From Methanosaeta sp. PtaB.Bin039 (GTDB lineage: Archaea > Halobacteriota > Methanosarcinia > Methanotrichales > Methanotrichaceae): a stretch of 51,374 bases of DNA. A program made the position numbers and the translations under genes. This document shows positions 33,145 through 42,308 of the stretch, in pieces (the stretch's first letter is position 1; each line of letters begins with the position of its first letter). The notes beneath the pieces are model-generated. The model was not told the origin of the DNA, did no database searches, and saw nothing but the letters and a program-made list of their open reading frames with translations. Where the stretch lies: NCBI GenBank assembly GCA_002067795.1, contig MVQI01000021.1:1-51374 (forward strand), given 5' to 3'.

Positions 33145-34323
33145 TTGATCGACGAGTCGGTCCGCTCAGACTTCCCGGTACTGGATCAGGGTATCTACAT
33201 GGATAGCGCCTCGTCCAGCCTGACCCCGGAACCGGTCTTAGCTGCGGTGCTGAGCTACTATCGTGGGTACCGGGCAAACGTGGGCCGTGGCATCTACCGT
33301 CTGTCCCAGATCGCGGACCAGCGCTACCGAAGCGCACACCGCCTGGTGGCCAGGTTCATTGGCGGCGGAGAGGATCAGGTGATCTTCACCAGAAACGCCA
33401 CCGAGGCCATCAACATTGTGGCGGGGGGCATCGGTTGGACGCGGGGAGATAAGGTGGTGACAACCGTAATGGAGCACCACTCCAATCTTCTTCCCTGGAT
33501 GCGGCTGCGTGATCTCGGGGTCGATGTGGAGCTGATTAAGCCCTCGGCAGAGGGATTATTCGACCTATCCGACTTCGAGGCCGCCATAGACGGCCGCACA
33601 AGGCTGGTTGCAGTAACATGGCTGTCCAACGTCCTCGGGTCGATCGTGCCTGTCAAAGAGATCTCCGGCATCTGCCGGGATCGCGGGTCCATGTTGCTGG
33701 TAGATGGAGCGCAGGGCGTGCCTCACCTTCCGACAAGAGTTGATGATATCGATTGCGATTTTCTGTGCTTCTCCGGGCATAAGATGCTCGGACCAACAGG
33801 TACCGGTGTGCTCTGGTCAAGTCGGGAGCTAGCCCCTCTGATGCTTGGCGGGGGCATGGTCAAGGACGTCTGCTTGCCGAATTTTTCTCTGGAGAGCGGA
33901 TACCGTGGGATGGAGGCCGGAACTCCGGACATTGCAGGAGGAATTGGACTTGGTGCCGCCGTGGAATACCTGCAGCGTCTGGGAATGGATGATGTGAGGG
34001 ACCACGACTCGGTTCTGGGCCAGAGGCTTGCTGAGGGATTGCGCGAGATCGACGGGGTATCTGTTTTTGGCCCCCTGGAAAGCCGGCACCGCTCGGGTCT
34101 GGTCTCATTCAATCTCGGAGATGTGAGCCCCCACCAGCTGGCGTTCATGCTGGACGAAGCTTACGGGATCATGGTGCGCTCTGGCATGCACTGCTGCATC
34201 CCCCTTATGAAGCACCTGGGCCTGACCGGAGGAACCGTCCGAGCCTCGCTCTACATCTACAACACCGCTGCCGAGGTGGACGAGCTGCTCAGCGCAGTCG
34301 AGGAGATCGCCAGGGCCGGGTGA
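33145..34323 (+). CDS. Group II cysteine desulfurase (aminotransferase class V, SufS-like)
   Basis: This 392-residue PLP enzyme is predicted to take sulfur from cysteine as a persulfide. The PLP lysine is K213 in SGHKMLGPTGTG. The likely sulfur-carrying cysteine is C350 in RSGMHCCIPLM, at the place of the SufS HCAQPL cysteine; a second Cys follows directly. TRNATEAIN and VDGAQGVPH are other class V motifs. The TTG at 33145 is chosen because GGAGGTG lies seven bases upstream; a TTG 15 bases earlier is in frame. The FdhD gene follows nine bases after the stop, suggesting that this enzyme feeds sulfur to FdhD. A role in general Fe-S assembly is also possible. Confidence 0.88.
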   Translation: MIDESVRSDFPVLDQGIYMDSASSSLTPEPVLAAVLSYYRGYRANVGRGIYRLSQIADQRYRSAHRLVARFIGGGEDQVIFTRNATEAINIVAGGIGWTRGDKVVTTVMEHHSNLLPWMRLRDLGVDVELIKPSAEGLFDLSDFEAAIDGRTRLVAVTWLSNVLGSIVPVKEISGICRDRGSMLLVDGAQGVPHLPTRVDDIDCDFLCFSGHKMLGPTGTGVLWSSRELAPLMLGGGMVKDVCLPNFSLESGYRGMEAGTPDIAGGIGLGAAVEYLQRLGMDDVRDHDSVLGQRLAEGLREIDGVSVFGPLESRHRSGLVSFNLGDVSPHQLAFMLDEAYGIMVRSGMHCCIPLMKHLGLTGGTVRASLYIYNTAAEVDELLSAVEEIARAG

Positions 34324-34332
34324 GCGCCGTCT

Positions 34333-35109
34333 ATGGTTGTAGAGGACCAGCCGTTTGCACTGGAACGGGCCTGCCTGCGGGTGGACGATTCCAGGGTCTG
34401 GGAGGACCGGCATTTGGTGGTGGAGGAGATGCCCCTGGCAATATCGGTCAATGGACGTGCCTTCACCACAGCCATGTTAAGCCCTCGACAGCTGCGTGAG
34501 TTCGTTGTGGGCCATCTGTTCACCGAGGGCGTGATCCGCTCCACGTCCGAGATAGAGTCCCTGGAGGTGGAGGGACGTCAGGCCAGGGCAATCGTGGCCA
34601 ATCCGCTTGCGGCCCGGCTCCCCCGTCGGATGGTCCTGAGCGGCTGCGGCGGCGGCTCCAGCTACCTGGACGAGGATCGTTTGCCGCATGTAAAGTCAGA
34701 TCTGGCAGTGTCGGCAGGGCAGATCTTCCGGGCGGTCTTCGCCCTTTCCTCCTCGCCGCTTCACCGGGAGACCGGAGGGATACATTCAGCAGGCCTATTC
34801 TCCACCAGCGGCGAGCCGGCGGCTCTGGCCGAGGACATAGGCCGTCACAACGCCATGGACAAGGTCATCGGCCATTCTCTGCTTCTAGGACCGGATGTGA
34901 GTGCGCATTTTGTCGTATGCACCGGGCGCATATCCTCGGAGATGGTCATGAAGGCCTCACGCGCCGGGATACCGATACTGGCATCACGAGGCGCGTCAAC
35001 AGGACTGGCACTGGACCTCGCCGAAAAGACCGGCCTATGCGTGGTGGGATTTGCCAGGGGAAAAAGGATGAACATATACACCCACCGTCACAGGGTCTCG
35101 CTTCCATAA
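34333..35109 (+). CDS. fdhD: Formate dehydrogenase accessory sulfurtransferase FdhD
   Basis: This 258-residue protein matches FdhD: EMPLAISVNGRAFTTAMLSP near the start, the Cys loop MVLSGCGGGSS (C105), RETGGIHSAGLF, AEDIGRHNAMDKVIG and TGRISSEMVMKA. FdhD carries sulfur from a cysteine desulfurase to the molybdenum or tungsten cofactor of formate dehydrogenases. The Escherichia coli protein has two Cys (CGxCG); here only one is seen in the loop. GGTGAGC precedes the ATG. No formate dehydrogenase genes are in the window, so the target enzyme (Fdh or formylmethanofuran dehydrogenase) is encoded elsewhere. Confidence 0.92.
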   Translation: MVVEDQPFALERACLRVDDSRVWEDRHLVVEEMPLAISVNGRAFTTAMLSPRQLREFVVGHLFTEGVIRSTSEIESLEVEGRQARAIVANPLAARLPRRMVLSGCGGGSSYLDEDRLPHVKSDLAVSAGQIFRAVFALSSSPLHRETGGIHSAGLFSTSGEPAALAEDIGRHNAMDKVIGHSLLLGPDVSAHFVVCTGRISSEMVMKASRAGIPILASRGASTGLALDLAEKTGLCVVGFARGKRMNIYTHRHRVSLP

Positions 35110-35175
35110 GTGCGGCATAATGCACCTGCCCATACTGCCCTGGCAAAGCGACCTATCCAAGAATAGTTCTCAAGG

Positions 35176-35190
35176 TTTTTGAAAAAAAAA
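35176..35190. terminator. Back-to-back T-run and A-run between fdhD and the LTD gene
   Basis: GTTTTTG followed by nine A gives a T-run for both directions. The A-run (35182-35190) would end the minus-strand lamin-tail gene, whose stop is at 35212; the T-run serves fdhD less strongly. Confidence 0.45.
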
Positions 35191-35211
35191 GTTGAATGGA
35201 TGTGCTTTCTT

Positions 35212-35688
35212 TCAGGTGCGCACCGAACCGGCGCCGTTGGGCTTGCCTTTGCTCCCCAGCATGTTGGCCCAGTCCCTGTTGGTATCGGTATCCTTCCCGT
35301 CAGGCAGCCGTCCCCAGGTAAATGTGCTGGCCCGTTCATCCAGCAGGGCGCGGCTCCTGTCGATCTCAGATCCGTTCTGGTCGTATAGGATGGCAGTGGC
35401 GTTGATATGTCCGACCCATGTATCAAGTCCTTCAAGGACCAGGAAGCCGCTGGGCGAAATCATCGTACCCTCAGGGACTGTCATGGGCCCCTGCCAGGCT
35501 TCGTCCATCAGGACGACCTTCCAGCCGCCGACGGATACGTTCTCCTGGCCGCTGTTATAGAGCTCCACCCACATGATTCCGTTTGCGGGTGGATTTAGCT
35601 CCACCTCGTTGATGACCACATCGGCCATTGCGAGCCCGGTCAAAGCAGCCAGGCTAACCATAATGCAGAGCATAATGCTGTTTCTCAT
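35212..35688 (-). CDS. Secreted lamin-tail-domain (LTD) protein, copy A
   Basis: This 158-residue protein has a signal peptide (MLCIMVSLAALTGLAMADV) and one LTD domain: VVINEVELNPP, WVELYNSGQENVSVGGWKV, GTMISPSGFLVL, ending TDTNRDWANMLGSKGKPNG. LTD is an Ig-like fold found in surface proteins and nucleases of prokaryotes. No enzymatic part is present. GGGAT lies before the ATG. It is a paralog of the next gene, 103 bases away on the same strand. Confidence 0.85.
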   Translation of the reverse strand: MRNSIMLCIMVSLAALTGLAMADVVINEVELNPPANGIMWVELYNSGQENVSVGGWKVVLMDEAWQGPMTVPEGTMISPSGFLVLEGLDTWVGHINATAILYDQNGSEIDRSRALLDERASTFTWGRLPDGKDTDTNRDWANMLGSKGKPNGAGSVRT

Positions 35689-35791
35689 TATCCCAACTCC
35701 AGGGGGCCGGCTTTACTGCCCCCCTCTCATCACTCTTTTCCATCTTTCATCTTCCTGATATAGGTTTTCCCCAAGACCAGCCAAGCGTTTT

Positions 35792-36262
35792 TCAGCTCTT
35801 GCCGACCTGGTTTGGCCTTCCCTGGCTGCCCATCATAAGGCCCCAGTCACCGTCCTTATCTGTGTCCCGGCCGTCTGGGTAGCGCCCGTATGTCATGTCG
35901 TTGTCGAAGTAGTCGCTTCTTGAGCCGGTCTCATCGACCTTTTGGCCGGAAGCGTCGAAGAGGAATGCCTTTCCAGAGCCGGAATGGTTCCATCCTCTCT
36001 GTCCGAAGCCCACTGCGAATTCCTTGGGGGCGATGATGGTGCCCGGCGGCATGGTTATATCTCCTCTCCAGCTGCCGTCCTCTATCGATATTCTCCACCC
36101 GCTCACGTCCACAGTATCGTTGCCCGAGTTGTAGAGTTCCACCCACTCCAGGCCCCCGTCAGGCGGATTGACCTCCATCTCGTTGATTACCACGATGCCT
36201 GCGGCACCTGTTGCCAGTGCCAGCAATGCCAGCACGCTTATGAGTCCAGGACAGAATTTCAT
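35792..36262 (-). CDS. Secreted lamin-tail-domain (LTD) protein, copy B
   Basis: This 156-residue protein has a signal peptide (LISVLALLALATGAAGI) and an LTD domain: VVINEMEVNPP, WVELYNSGNDTVDVSGWRI, GTIIAPKEFAVGF, ending DTDKDGDWGLMMGSQGRPN. The same order and the same C-terminal signature as copy A show a tandem duplication followed by divergence. GGGAGATG lies before the ATG. Both are probably surface-exposed; the partner is unknown. Confidence 0.85.
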   Translation of the reverse strand: MKFCPGLISVLALLALATGAAGIVVINEMEVNPPDGGLEWVELYNSGNDTVDVSGWRISIEDGSWRGDITMPPGTIIAPKEFAVGFGQRGWNHSGSGKAFLFDASGQKVDETGSRSDYFDNDMTYGRYPDGRDTDKDGDWGLMMGSQGRPNQVGKS

Positions 36263-36454
36263 TATAACATCTCCCTACGTATCGATATCCATCCGTTTGC
36301 TCTGGCGAATTGGGAGCAGCTTCGTCTTCCCGAGCTCCCCTTAGCCTGTTCATCCTGCCCCTGGCAAATAACCGTAGCGGTCATGGGCACCGGTGGCGAG
36401 TGGTTGGTCAAAACGCCGGATCGTAAATGACTTTGCGCTGTCCGGCCGCCGCTT

Positions 36455-39268
36455 TCAATCCCAGAATCGTTTTGTCCTGGCATACTCCCGCTCTGCACGC
36501 AGTATATCCCGGTAAAAACCCGTCTCGTCCTTGCGCAGCTTGGCTATGACCCTGGCTGCAGTCTCAGGTCCCACGCCACGGCTTGCCAGAGCTATTGCTG
36601 CGGTCCGGCCGTAGGTCAGGACCAGGTTCGCGTTGCGGTACACCCGTTTGGTGCGGCGGCGGTCCTCTGCCGTCTTCTTGGATTCCGGCATCCTCACCAC
36701 CCGTATCTCCTCCTCCTCCCAGGGCTTGAGGGCGGCGATCAGGCGGGAGCTGCACAGAGGGCACTCTGGCCTCTCCGGCACCCTTTGCACCTCCCGCAGG
36801 GATTTCCATTTGCGGCAGTTCACGCAGAACAGGATGACCCGGTCGTGCAAGATCCGGTTCTTCAATAGCTCGATGACCGCAGCATCCGGATGTTCAGGTG
36901 CTATCAGGTCCCTTCCTCCACCGCGGCCGGATGAGCCGATGGGGCTTGGCGGAGATACGCTGACCGTGATCTTGCCGCACCGCAGCCTATCCAAGCTATC
37001 CCGGGCCCTGGCCAGGTCCAGGCGATCGTGATATATCTCCCGCAGGGCTTCCCGGTAGAGCGGAGTGCCCTCAAATACGCCCAGCAGCTTGGCCATGGAG
37101 ATCCGCTGATGATCTATCTCGCGGGAGAGCGCCCCGAACTTTCTCGCCACATGGACCATCTTCCAGCGGAGAAGTGTTGTGTTCTTGAGGGTCAGCTCCA
37201 GGATGGTCTCGAGATGTTCCGGCTCGAGATCCTCCAGAAGCGATGTCAGCTCCTCGGCAAGGAGGCGGCGGGGCAGCTCCATCTGGATCCTGTACGGGTC
37301 GATCTCAAGGCCCACGCTTGAGCCGAACCTTGAGGATAGAAGGGCAGTTATCACCCTGCCCAGCGCATCGTTTGTCTTGTGGCCGAAGCAGGCGTTGATA
37401 ACGGCAGCCGTACCGTCAGCCTCCACGGTGAGATGGAGATGATCAGGTACAGGCAGGTTCTCCTTCATCTGGCTGACAATAAGACCCACAAGCTCAAGGG
37501 CTGCCTCTGCGGTCACAGGATAGGACCTGGCCAGGCAGGCAGCCGCATACTCTGGGCTGCGGCCATCTTCAAGCATGTCCCTGACACAGGCCCGAATCGC
37601 TCCGACCTCCTGGGCCACAGCATAGGGTACAGGTATCTCCTCCCCGGTCCAGCTTGGTATCTCGCCAGAGCGCTGGATCGGCACGACCTTGATCCTGTCC
37701 TCCTCAACCTCTGCGATCTCCCAGATCTCTCCCCGCGTGATGAAGGTGGCTCCGGCTTGTGCGAAGTTAACGACAAAGGCCTCATCCAGGGTGCCAACCG
37801 CACGGCGGGAGACCATATCGTACACCTCATACCTCTTTTCGTCTGGGATCATGGAGAGGTTCTCGAAGTAGTACTGCATCCCCTTTCTTCTTCGCTGCAG
37901 CACACCATCGCTCTCCCTCGCCAGGCGATTGCCATCGATCTCTGTCACAACCTCGGCCAGATCCCGCTCGCTCAGGTCCCGGAATGGATAGGATCTTTGC
38001 AGTATGCGCAGGATACGGTCGAGGCCGATCTCTCCGAAGTCCATCGTCAGTCCAACTATCTGGTTGGCAAGCACGTCTAGCGGCCTTTCGTGAATGCGGA
38101 TGTCCTCCAGCTCTCCGGCAGAGGCTCGCCTGGCAATGGCGCAGGCTTCGGCGATGTCGTCGGCGCTGGTGGCGATTATTGTTCCCGAGGCCACCCGCCC
38201 CATGCCGTGGCCGGCGCGGCCCACGCGCTGTATCAGCCTGGCCACCTGGCGGGGCGAGCTGTACTGGATGACATGCTCCACGTCGCCAATATCGATCCCA
38301 AGTTCCATCGATGACGTGCATATCAGCCCTTGCAGCCGCCCCTCCTTGAAGGCCTCTTCAGCCTCCATGCGAGCCTCTTTTGCCAGGCTGCCGTGATGGA
38401 CGCCGATGGGCTCTCCCATCTGGCGGAAGCGGGACCCCAGAACCTCGGCAGCCTGGCGGGTGTTCACGAATATCAGGCTCTTTTTCGCCCGCACCTCCTT
38501 TTGTATCCACCGGATCTGGGCAGCGAGATGAGGATCGGTTTCAAGAGTCCCGGCCAGGGTGGCATCCGCTCTGGTGGTCTTGGGGCTGACCACCATGAAG
38601 CTCGTCTGCCTCTGGATATCGGCCCGCAGGATACGGCACTCACGGCTGCTGCCGGCCAGCAGCCGCGCTACCTCTTCCGGCGAGCCCACTGTTGCGGACA
38701 GCCCGATGCGCTGAAACTCTCCCGCCACCTCCACCAGACGTTCCAGCAGCACTGCCAGCTGCGAGCCTCTCTTCGACGTGGCCAGCTCGTGCACCTCGTC
38801 CACGACGACGGTCTTGACTGAAGACAGGCTCTGCCGCAGCCTCTTTCCGGTGAGCATGACCTGCAGGGTCTCCGGCGTTGTGATCAGAAGCTTTGGCGGC
38901 TTGCGGCTCTGCTTGACCCGCTCGGACTGGGACGTATCTCCGTGCCTGACAGCAACCTCTACCCCGAGCACAGCTCCCCACTCATGGAACCGGCGCAGCA
39001 TGTCACGGTTCAGAGCACGCAAAGGCGTGATGTATATGGCCCGGATTCCTGGCCTCTCTGCAATGGCCTCCTCCTGACTGAGTATCAGGTGAAAGAGCGG
39101 CAGAGCCGCTGCTTCGGTCTTGCCGGTGCCGGTAGGTGCTATCAGGAGAACGTTTCTGCCCTGCACTATCTCAGGTATGGCCATCTCCTGAGGCGGAGTT
39201 GGGCTCTCAAATCCCTGCTGGGCAAGCATCTGCTGCAATCTGGCATGCAGCAGGAGAAACGCTGACAC
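36455..39268 (-). CDS. lhr: Lhr-type ATP-dependent DNA/RNA helicase
   Basis: This superfamily 2 helicase of about 937 residues has Walker A APTGTGKT (K50), DEVH (D157-H160), SATVGSPEE and QRVGRAGHG motifs in order. The Lhr core winged-helix and beta-barrel regions follow. A C-terminal Cys4 motif (CVNC...CPLC) and a KKT(A)EDRRRTKRVYRN tail are present. Lhr proteins act in DNA repair and 3'-5' unwinding. The start is taken as the GTG at 39268, because conservation should begin near SAFLLLHARLQQML; the frame is open to 39463, but that extension is not protein-like and runs into the divergent gene's promoter. No ribosome-binding site is clear. Confidence 0.9.
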   Translation of the reverse strand: MSAFLLLHARLQQMLAQQGFESPTPPQEMAIPEIVQGRNVLLIAPTGTGKTEAAALPLFHLILSQEEAIAERPGIRAIYITPLRALNRDMLRRFHEWGAVLGVEVAVRHGDTSQSERVKQSRKPPKLLITTPETLQVMLTGKRLRQSLSSVKTVVVDEVHELATSKRGSQLAVLLERLVEVAGEFQRIGLSATVGSPEEVARLLAGSSRECRILRADIQRQTSFMVVSPKTTRADATLAGTLETDPHLAAQIRWIQKEVRAKKSLIFVNTRQAAEVLGSRFRQMGEPIGVHHGSLAKEARMEAEEAFKEGRLQGLICTSSMELGIDIGDVEHVIQYSSPRQVARLIQRVGRAGHGMGRVASGTIIATSADDIAEACAIARRASAGELEDIRIHERPLDVLANQIVGLTMDFGEIGLDRILRILQRSYPFRDLSERDLAEVVTEIDGNRLARESDGVLQRRRKGMQYYFENLSMIPDEKRYEVYDMVSRRAVGTLDEAFVVNFAQAGATFITRGEIWEIAEVEEDRIKVVPIQRSGEIPSWTGEEIPVPYAVAQEVGAIRACVRDMLEDGRSPEYAAACLARSYPVTAEAALELVGLIVSQMKENLPVPDHLHLTVEADGTAAVINACFGHKTNDALGRVITALLSSRFGSSVGLEIDPYRIQMELPRRLLAEELTSLLEDLEPEHLETILELTLKNTTLLRWKMVHVARKFGALSREIDHQRISMAKLLGVFEGTPLYREALREIYHDRLDLARARDSLDRLRCGKITVSVSPPSPIGSSGRGGGRDLIAPEHPDAAVIELLKNRILHDRVILFCVNCRKWKSLREVQRVPERPECPLCSSRLIAALKPWEEEEIRVVRMPESKKTAEDRRRTKRVYRNANLVLTYGRTAAIALASRGVGPETAARVIAKLRKDETGFYRDILRAEREYARTKRFWD

Positions 39269-39362
39269 GATCTCGTAGGTCTCTTCTGGTGGATATGAAA
39301 AGCTTGCGACGAAAAAAAAGCTCCCCCGCAAGGAAGAGCACATTTTCGCCTGCCTGGGCAGC

Positions 39363-39369
39363 TTTATAT
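39363..39369 (+). promoter_or_regulatory. TATA box for the secreted SOR-like protein gene
   Basis: GCTTTATATCG lies about 50 bases before the ATG at 39416. Confidence 0.4.
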
Positions 39370-39415
39370 CGATAGATGCGCAAAATGGGATAAAAGAAAT
39401 CGATCGGGGGTTTTC

Positions 39416-39847
39416 ATGTCGAGAGATATCCGATATTCTGGGTGTCGCATCAATGGAATACATGGATCCGGCTTGCTGCGTCAGCAGACGAAAGGTGCAG
39501 GCAGAGCTCTGCTGCTGTCTCTTGCGCTGCTCGCATTGGCGTTGATGTGGCCTGCTGCAGCAAATCCTCCCTCAGACATCGCCCTTACCTACGACGGGTC
39601 CAACCAGACCCTTAACGTCACCATAGTCCACGATATCGGCTCGGCCGATCCATCCAGGCATTTCGTCAGGGAGGTCGAGGTCAAGCAAAACGGCGTGGAG
39701 GTCCATAAAGAGGAGTACACCTCTCAGCCGGGGCTTCGGCAGTTCAGCTATCTGTACAACATATCGGCCGTAGCCGGTGACGAGATCGAGGTGGAGGCAA
39801 AGTGCAGCATATTCGGATCCAGAGAGGTCAAGCTGAGGGTACGCTAG
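39416..39847 (+). CDS. Secreted protein with a desulfoferrodoxin/superoxide-reductase-like fold
   Basis: This 143-residue protein has a long N-region, then a signal-type hydrophobic segment (ALLLSLALLALALMWPAAA) and a beta-sandwich domain. LNVTIVHDIGSADPSRHFVREVEV (H72 and H82) and EVEAKCSIFGS (C130) follow the order of the iron site of superoxide reductases (HxxxxxH, then CNxHG). The last His of the site is replaced by Phe-Gly, so iron binding is doubtful. Similar proteins occur in methanogens and I recall them as desulfoferrodoxin-like. The function is unknown. A TATA box lies 50 bases upstream. Confidence 0.5.
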   Translation: MSRDIRYSGCRINGIHGSGLLRQQTKGAGRALLLSLALLALALMWPAAANPPSDIALTYDGSNQTLNVTIVHDIGSADPSRHFVREVEVKQNGVEVHKEEYTSQPGLRQFSYLYNISAVAGDEIEVEAKCSIFGSREVKLRVR

Positions 39848-40084
39848 CGTTACGCTAGACTGCGGCCGATCCGTGGCGCGGGTATGATAGTCCGGCGATG
39901 CATCGGTTATTGATGGATGGGAACTGGCGGCGAGGCGAGGGCTCTATTTATGTCCCCTCGCATTTGGCGGTCCCGCCGTTTGGGTTATCGCGGCTTCGCA
40001 AACCTTCGGATGCCAGGGCCCTTGGATCGCGCCGCATCTCCTGCCGGCTAGAACGGGAAATGCTGATTGGCCGCCTCTTTTTTC

Positions 40085-40954
40085 TCAGGTCTTGATATAT
40101 CCCAGGGACCTGGCCCTGTCAGCGGCTTGCTGAGCGTTTTGCTCGTCTCCAAGCGCAGCATAGGCGAGGGACTTGCCCTGCCAGGCCCCGGCATTGTTCG
40201 GATTGAGCCGGAGAGCCTGCACAAAGGAGTCAAGCGCTTCTGCGCTCCTGTTGAGCATCAGAAGCGCGCCTCCCTGGTTGGTCCAGGCCTGGTCGAGGCT
40301 GCTGTCGAGCCGAATGGCTTCCTGGAAGCAGGGCAGCGACTGGGCATAATTCTGAAGGGCCCTGGCCAGAATGAATCCCTTGAAGTTCCATGCCTGGGCG
40401 TTCTCAGGATTGATAGCCAAAGACCGGTTCAGGGCGTCCAAGGCTGCCTGGGAGTCGTTCAGAGCAGCCTTCGCGTAGCTCAGGCGGTAGTAGGCATCGG
40501 CGTAGTCTGGATCTATCTCTATCGCCCGGTTGAACGATGACACGGCCTTTTCGTACTGCCCGGCGGCCATGCGAACTACGCCGTTCTTCAGGTGAGCCAG
40601 CTTATCGGAATAGTTCAGGTCGACGGCCTTATCCAGGCTCTTCATTGCGTCTTCCAGCTGTCCCTGGGAAAAGTGAAGGACGCCTTTCATCTCCCATGCG
40701 TCCTGATTGCCCGGATCTTCCTGCACAGCTCTCGTTGCGGATTCGAGTGCCTGCTCCAGAGAGCCGTTCATGTACTGCAGGGTGGCCTGCTGCATCCAGT
40801 CTATCCTCTCTGCGGTTGCATCTTCCGAGACAGACCTTGCGGGAGCGGGCGGATTGGTCTGAAGGCTTTTTACCAGCTCTTCGGCTGGGTTGCCGGCCAG
40901 GGCCAAGGGGCAGACCAGCCACAGGATGAGGAAGGCGGCGAGGATAGATCTCAT
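40085..40954 (-). CDS. Secreted tetratricopeptide-repeat (TPR) protein
   Basis: This 289-residue protein has a signal peptide (FLILWLVCPLALAGNPAEE) followed by about six TPR units (for example NQDAWEMKGVLHFSQGQLED, YADAYYRLSYAKAALNDSQ, NAGAWQGKSLAYAALGDEQ). TPRs bind proteins, so it is probably an extracytoplasmic scaffold. The message may be nearly leaderless: the minus-strand TATA-like AAATTTATGCC (about 40977-40987) is about 25-30 bases from the ATG, and no Shine-Dalgarno is seen. Confidence 0.85.
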   Translation of the reverse strand: MRSILAAFLILWLVCPLALAGNPAEELVKSLQTNPPAPARSVSEDATAERIDWMQQATLQYMNGSLEQALESATRAVQEDPGNQDAWEMKGVLHFSQGQLEDAMKSLDKAVDLNYSDKLAHLKNGVVRMAAGQYEKAVSSFNRAIEIDPDYADAYYRLSYAKAALNDSQAALDALNRSLAINPENAQAWNFKGFILARALQNYAQSLPCFQEAIRLDSSLDQAWTNQGGALLMLNRSAEALDSFVQALRLNPNNAGAWQGKSLAYAALGDEQNAQQAADRARSLGYIKT

Positions 40955-41294
40955 GCTTTTTATCTATTTAGGATGCAGGCATAAATTTTGCGGTCGATCG
41001 GTGGCTCGACAGAGCCGTTGCTTCGGAAATGCCGCAAAATATCAGAAAATAGAGCCGACCTATGCCATGTATATGAGATCCGGTCTGCCGGCAGATCTTT
41101 TTGGATGGCCCACTCCAGTTTGAGGACTTTACGATGCATGCTGGCTGAGATGCGCTGCCACAGCGCAAAATCCTCTCTGAGCCTGCAGAACAGATCAGTG
41201 CGACAGCTTTGTCTCACCCATGCGAGATCGCCCGGCCGCGTTTTCCAGCGCGGTCAGGGCGTATTGATCTCCCATTATCCAAAACGGCTCCGGG
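40955..41294. other. Gap between the TPR gene and ADH synthase
   Basis: These 340 bases hold the promoter of the TPR gene at the left side and the end of the ADH synthase transcript at the right. Short open frames on both strands lack ribosome-binding sites. No RNA gene or repeat was recognised. Confidence 0.4.
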
Positions 41295-42089
41295 TCACTT
41301 AACCTTGATTGCTTCCTCCGGGGTGAAGTTCTCGTGGACTATCTTGCAGAGCCGTCTGGTCAGAAGTGTCGGGTCCTCTGCCTGGAATATGTTGCGGCCG
41401 ATGGAGATTCCTGCCGCTCCCACACCCACTGCGTCGTAGACCATTTGAAGCAGATCTGCCTCGGTGTCCATCTTTGGGCCGCCGGCGATCACAACCGGAA
41501 CCTGGCAGCCCTTGACCACGTCCTGGAACGTCTCGGGAGTTCCTGTGTAGTTGGTCTTGACGATGTCCACCCCAAGCTCAGCCCCGACACGCGCAGCATG
41601 CTTCACATACTCTACGCTGTGCTCCGATTTTACCCTTGGTCCGCGGGGGTACATCATGGCAAGCAGTGGAATCCCCCACAGGTCGCACCGACGGGCTACC
41701 CGGCCCAGATCGTGCAGCATCTCGGCCTCGTCATCTGCACCCACATTGACGTGGATGCTCACGGCATCTGCCCCGATCCTGATCGCATCCTCCACAGCAG
41801 TGACCAGCACCTTATGATTTGAATCGGGACCCAGCGATGTGGATGCGGAGAGATGAACTATCAGCCCAACATCCCGGCCGTATCCGCGGTGGCCGTGCAT
41901 GGGCAGACCCATGTGGCCCAGTACAGCATTTGCGCCCCCCTCTGCTACCCGGTCCACGGCGGCTGCCAGATCGATGAGACCAGGGATCGGCCCCACAGTC
42001 AGCCCGTGGTCCATGGGCACGATCACCGTTCGCTTTGTCCTGCGATCTATAATACGCTCCAATCGTATCTTCTTGCCGATCTTGCTCAT
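41295..42089 (-). CDS. 2-amino-3,7-dideoxy-D-threo-hept-6-ulosonate synthase
   Basis: This class I aldolase-type enzyme of about 264 residues makes ADH, the first intermediate of the archaeal shikimate route used in methanogens instead of DAHP synthase. It has [13 protein letters not shown] near the start, DIVKTNYTG with the Schiff-base lysine K178, and PVVIAGGPK. Class I fructose-bisphosphate aldolases of the DhnA type are close relatives, so that alternative cannot be fully excluded. The ATG at 42089 has GGGAG five bases upstream; the ATG at 42101 is four codons earlier. Confidence 0.88.
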   Translation of the reverse strand: MSKIGKKIRLERIIDRRTKRTVIVPMDHGLTVGPIPGLIDLAAAVDRVAEGGANAVLGHMGLPMHGHRGYGRDVGLIVHLSASTSLGPDSNHKVLVTAVEDAIRIGADAVSIHVNVGADDEAEMLHDLGRVARRCDLWGIPLLAMMYPRGPRVKSEHSVEYVKHAARVGAELGVDIVKTNYTGTPETFQDVVKGCQVPVVIAGGPKMDTEADLLQMVYDAVGVGAAGISIGRNIFQAEDPTLLTRRLCKIVHENFTPEEAIKVK

Positions 42090-42308
42090 GTCTTCTCCCA
42101 TACCTGAGGAGGAGTTAAAGGCAGCGGACCCGGGCCTGCATAGTGTCGCTCAAAGACAGCCCGAGCCTCTGCTGGCGGGATATGAGCTGCGCAGGATTTT
42201 CATCTTCGGATGCTTGGAGAAAAAATCGCCTGCTAGCTTGTCACGCCCCTCCGACCGAGCGATTGAAACAGCCGAGTAGGCCTCATCTGACTGCCACATA
42301 TACCATTC

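Noticed and set aside
39269-39463. N-terminal extension of the Lhr helicase
   Set aside because: It would run into the promoter and start of the divergent gene, and the sequence does not resemble helicase N-termini.
39898-40095. 65-codon plus-strand frame upstream of the TPR gene's 3' end
   Set aside because: It overlaps the TPR gene end and has no Shine-Dalgarno; the Arg-rich composition suggests chance.
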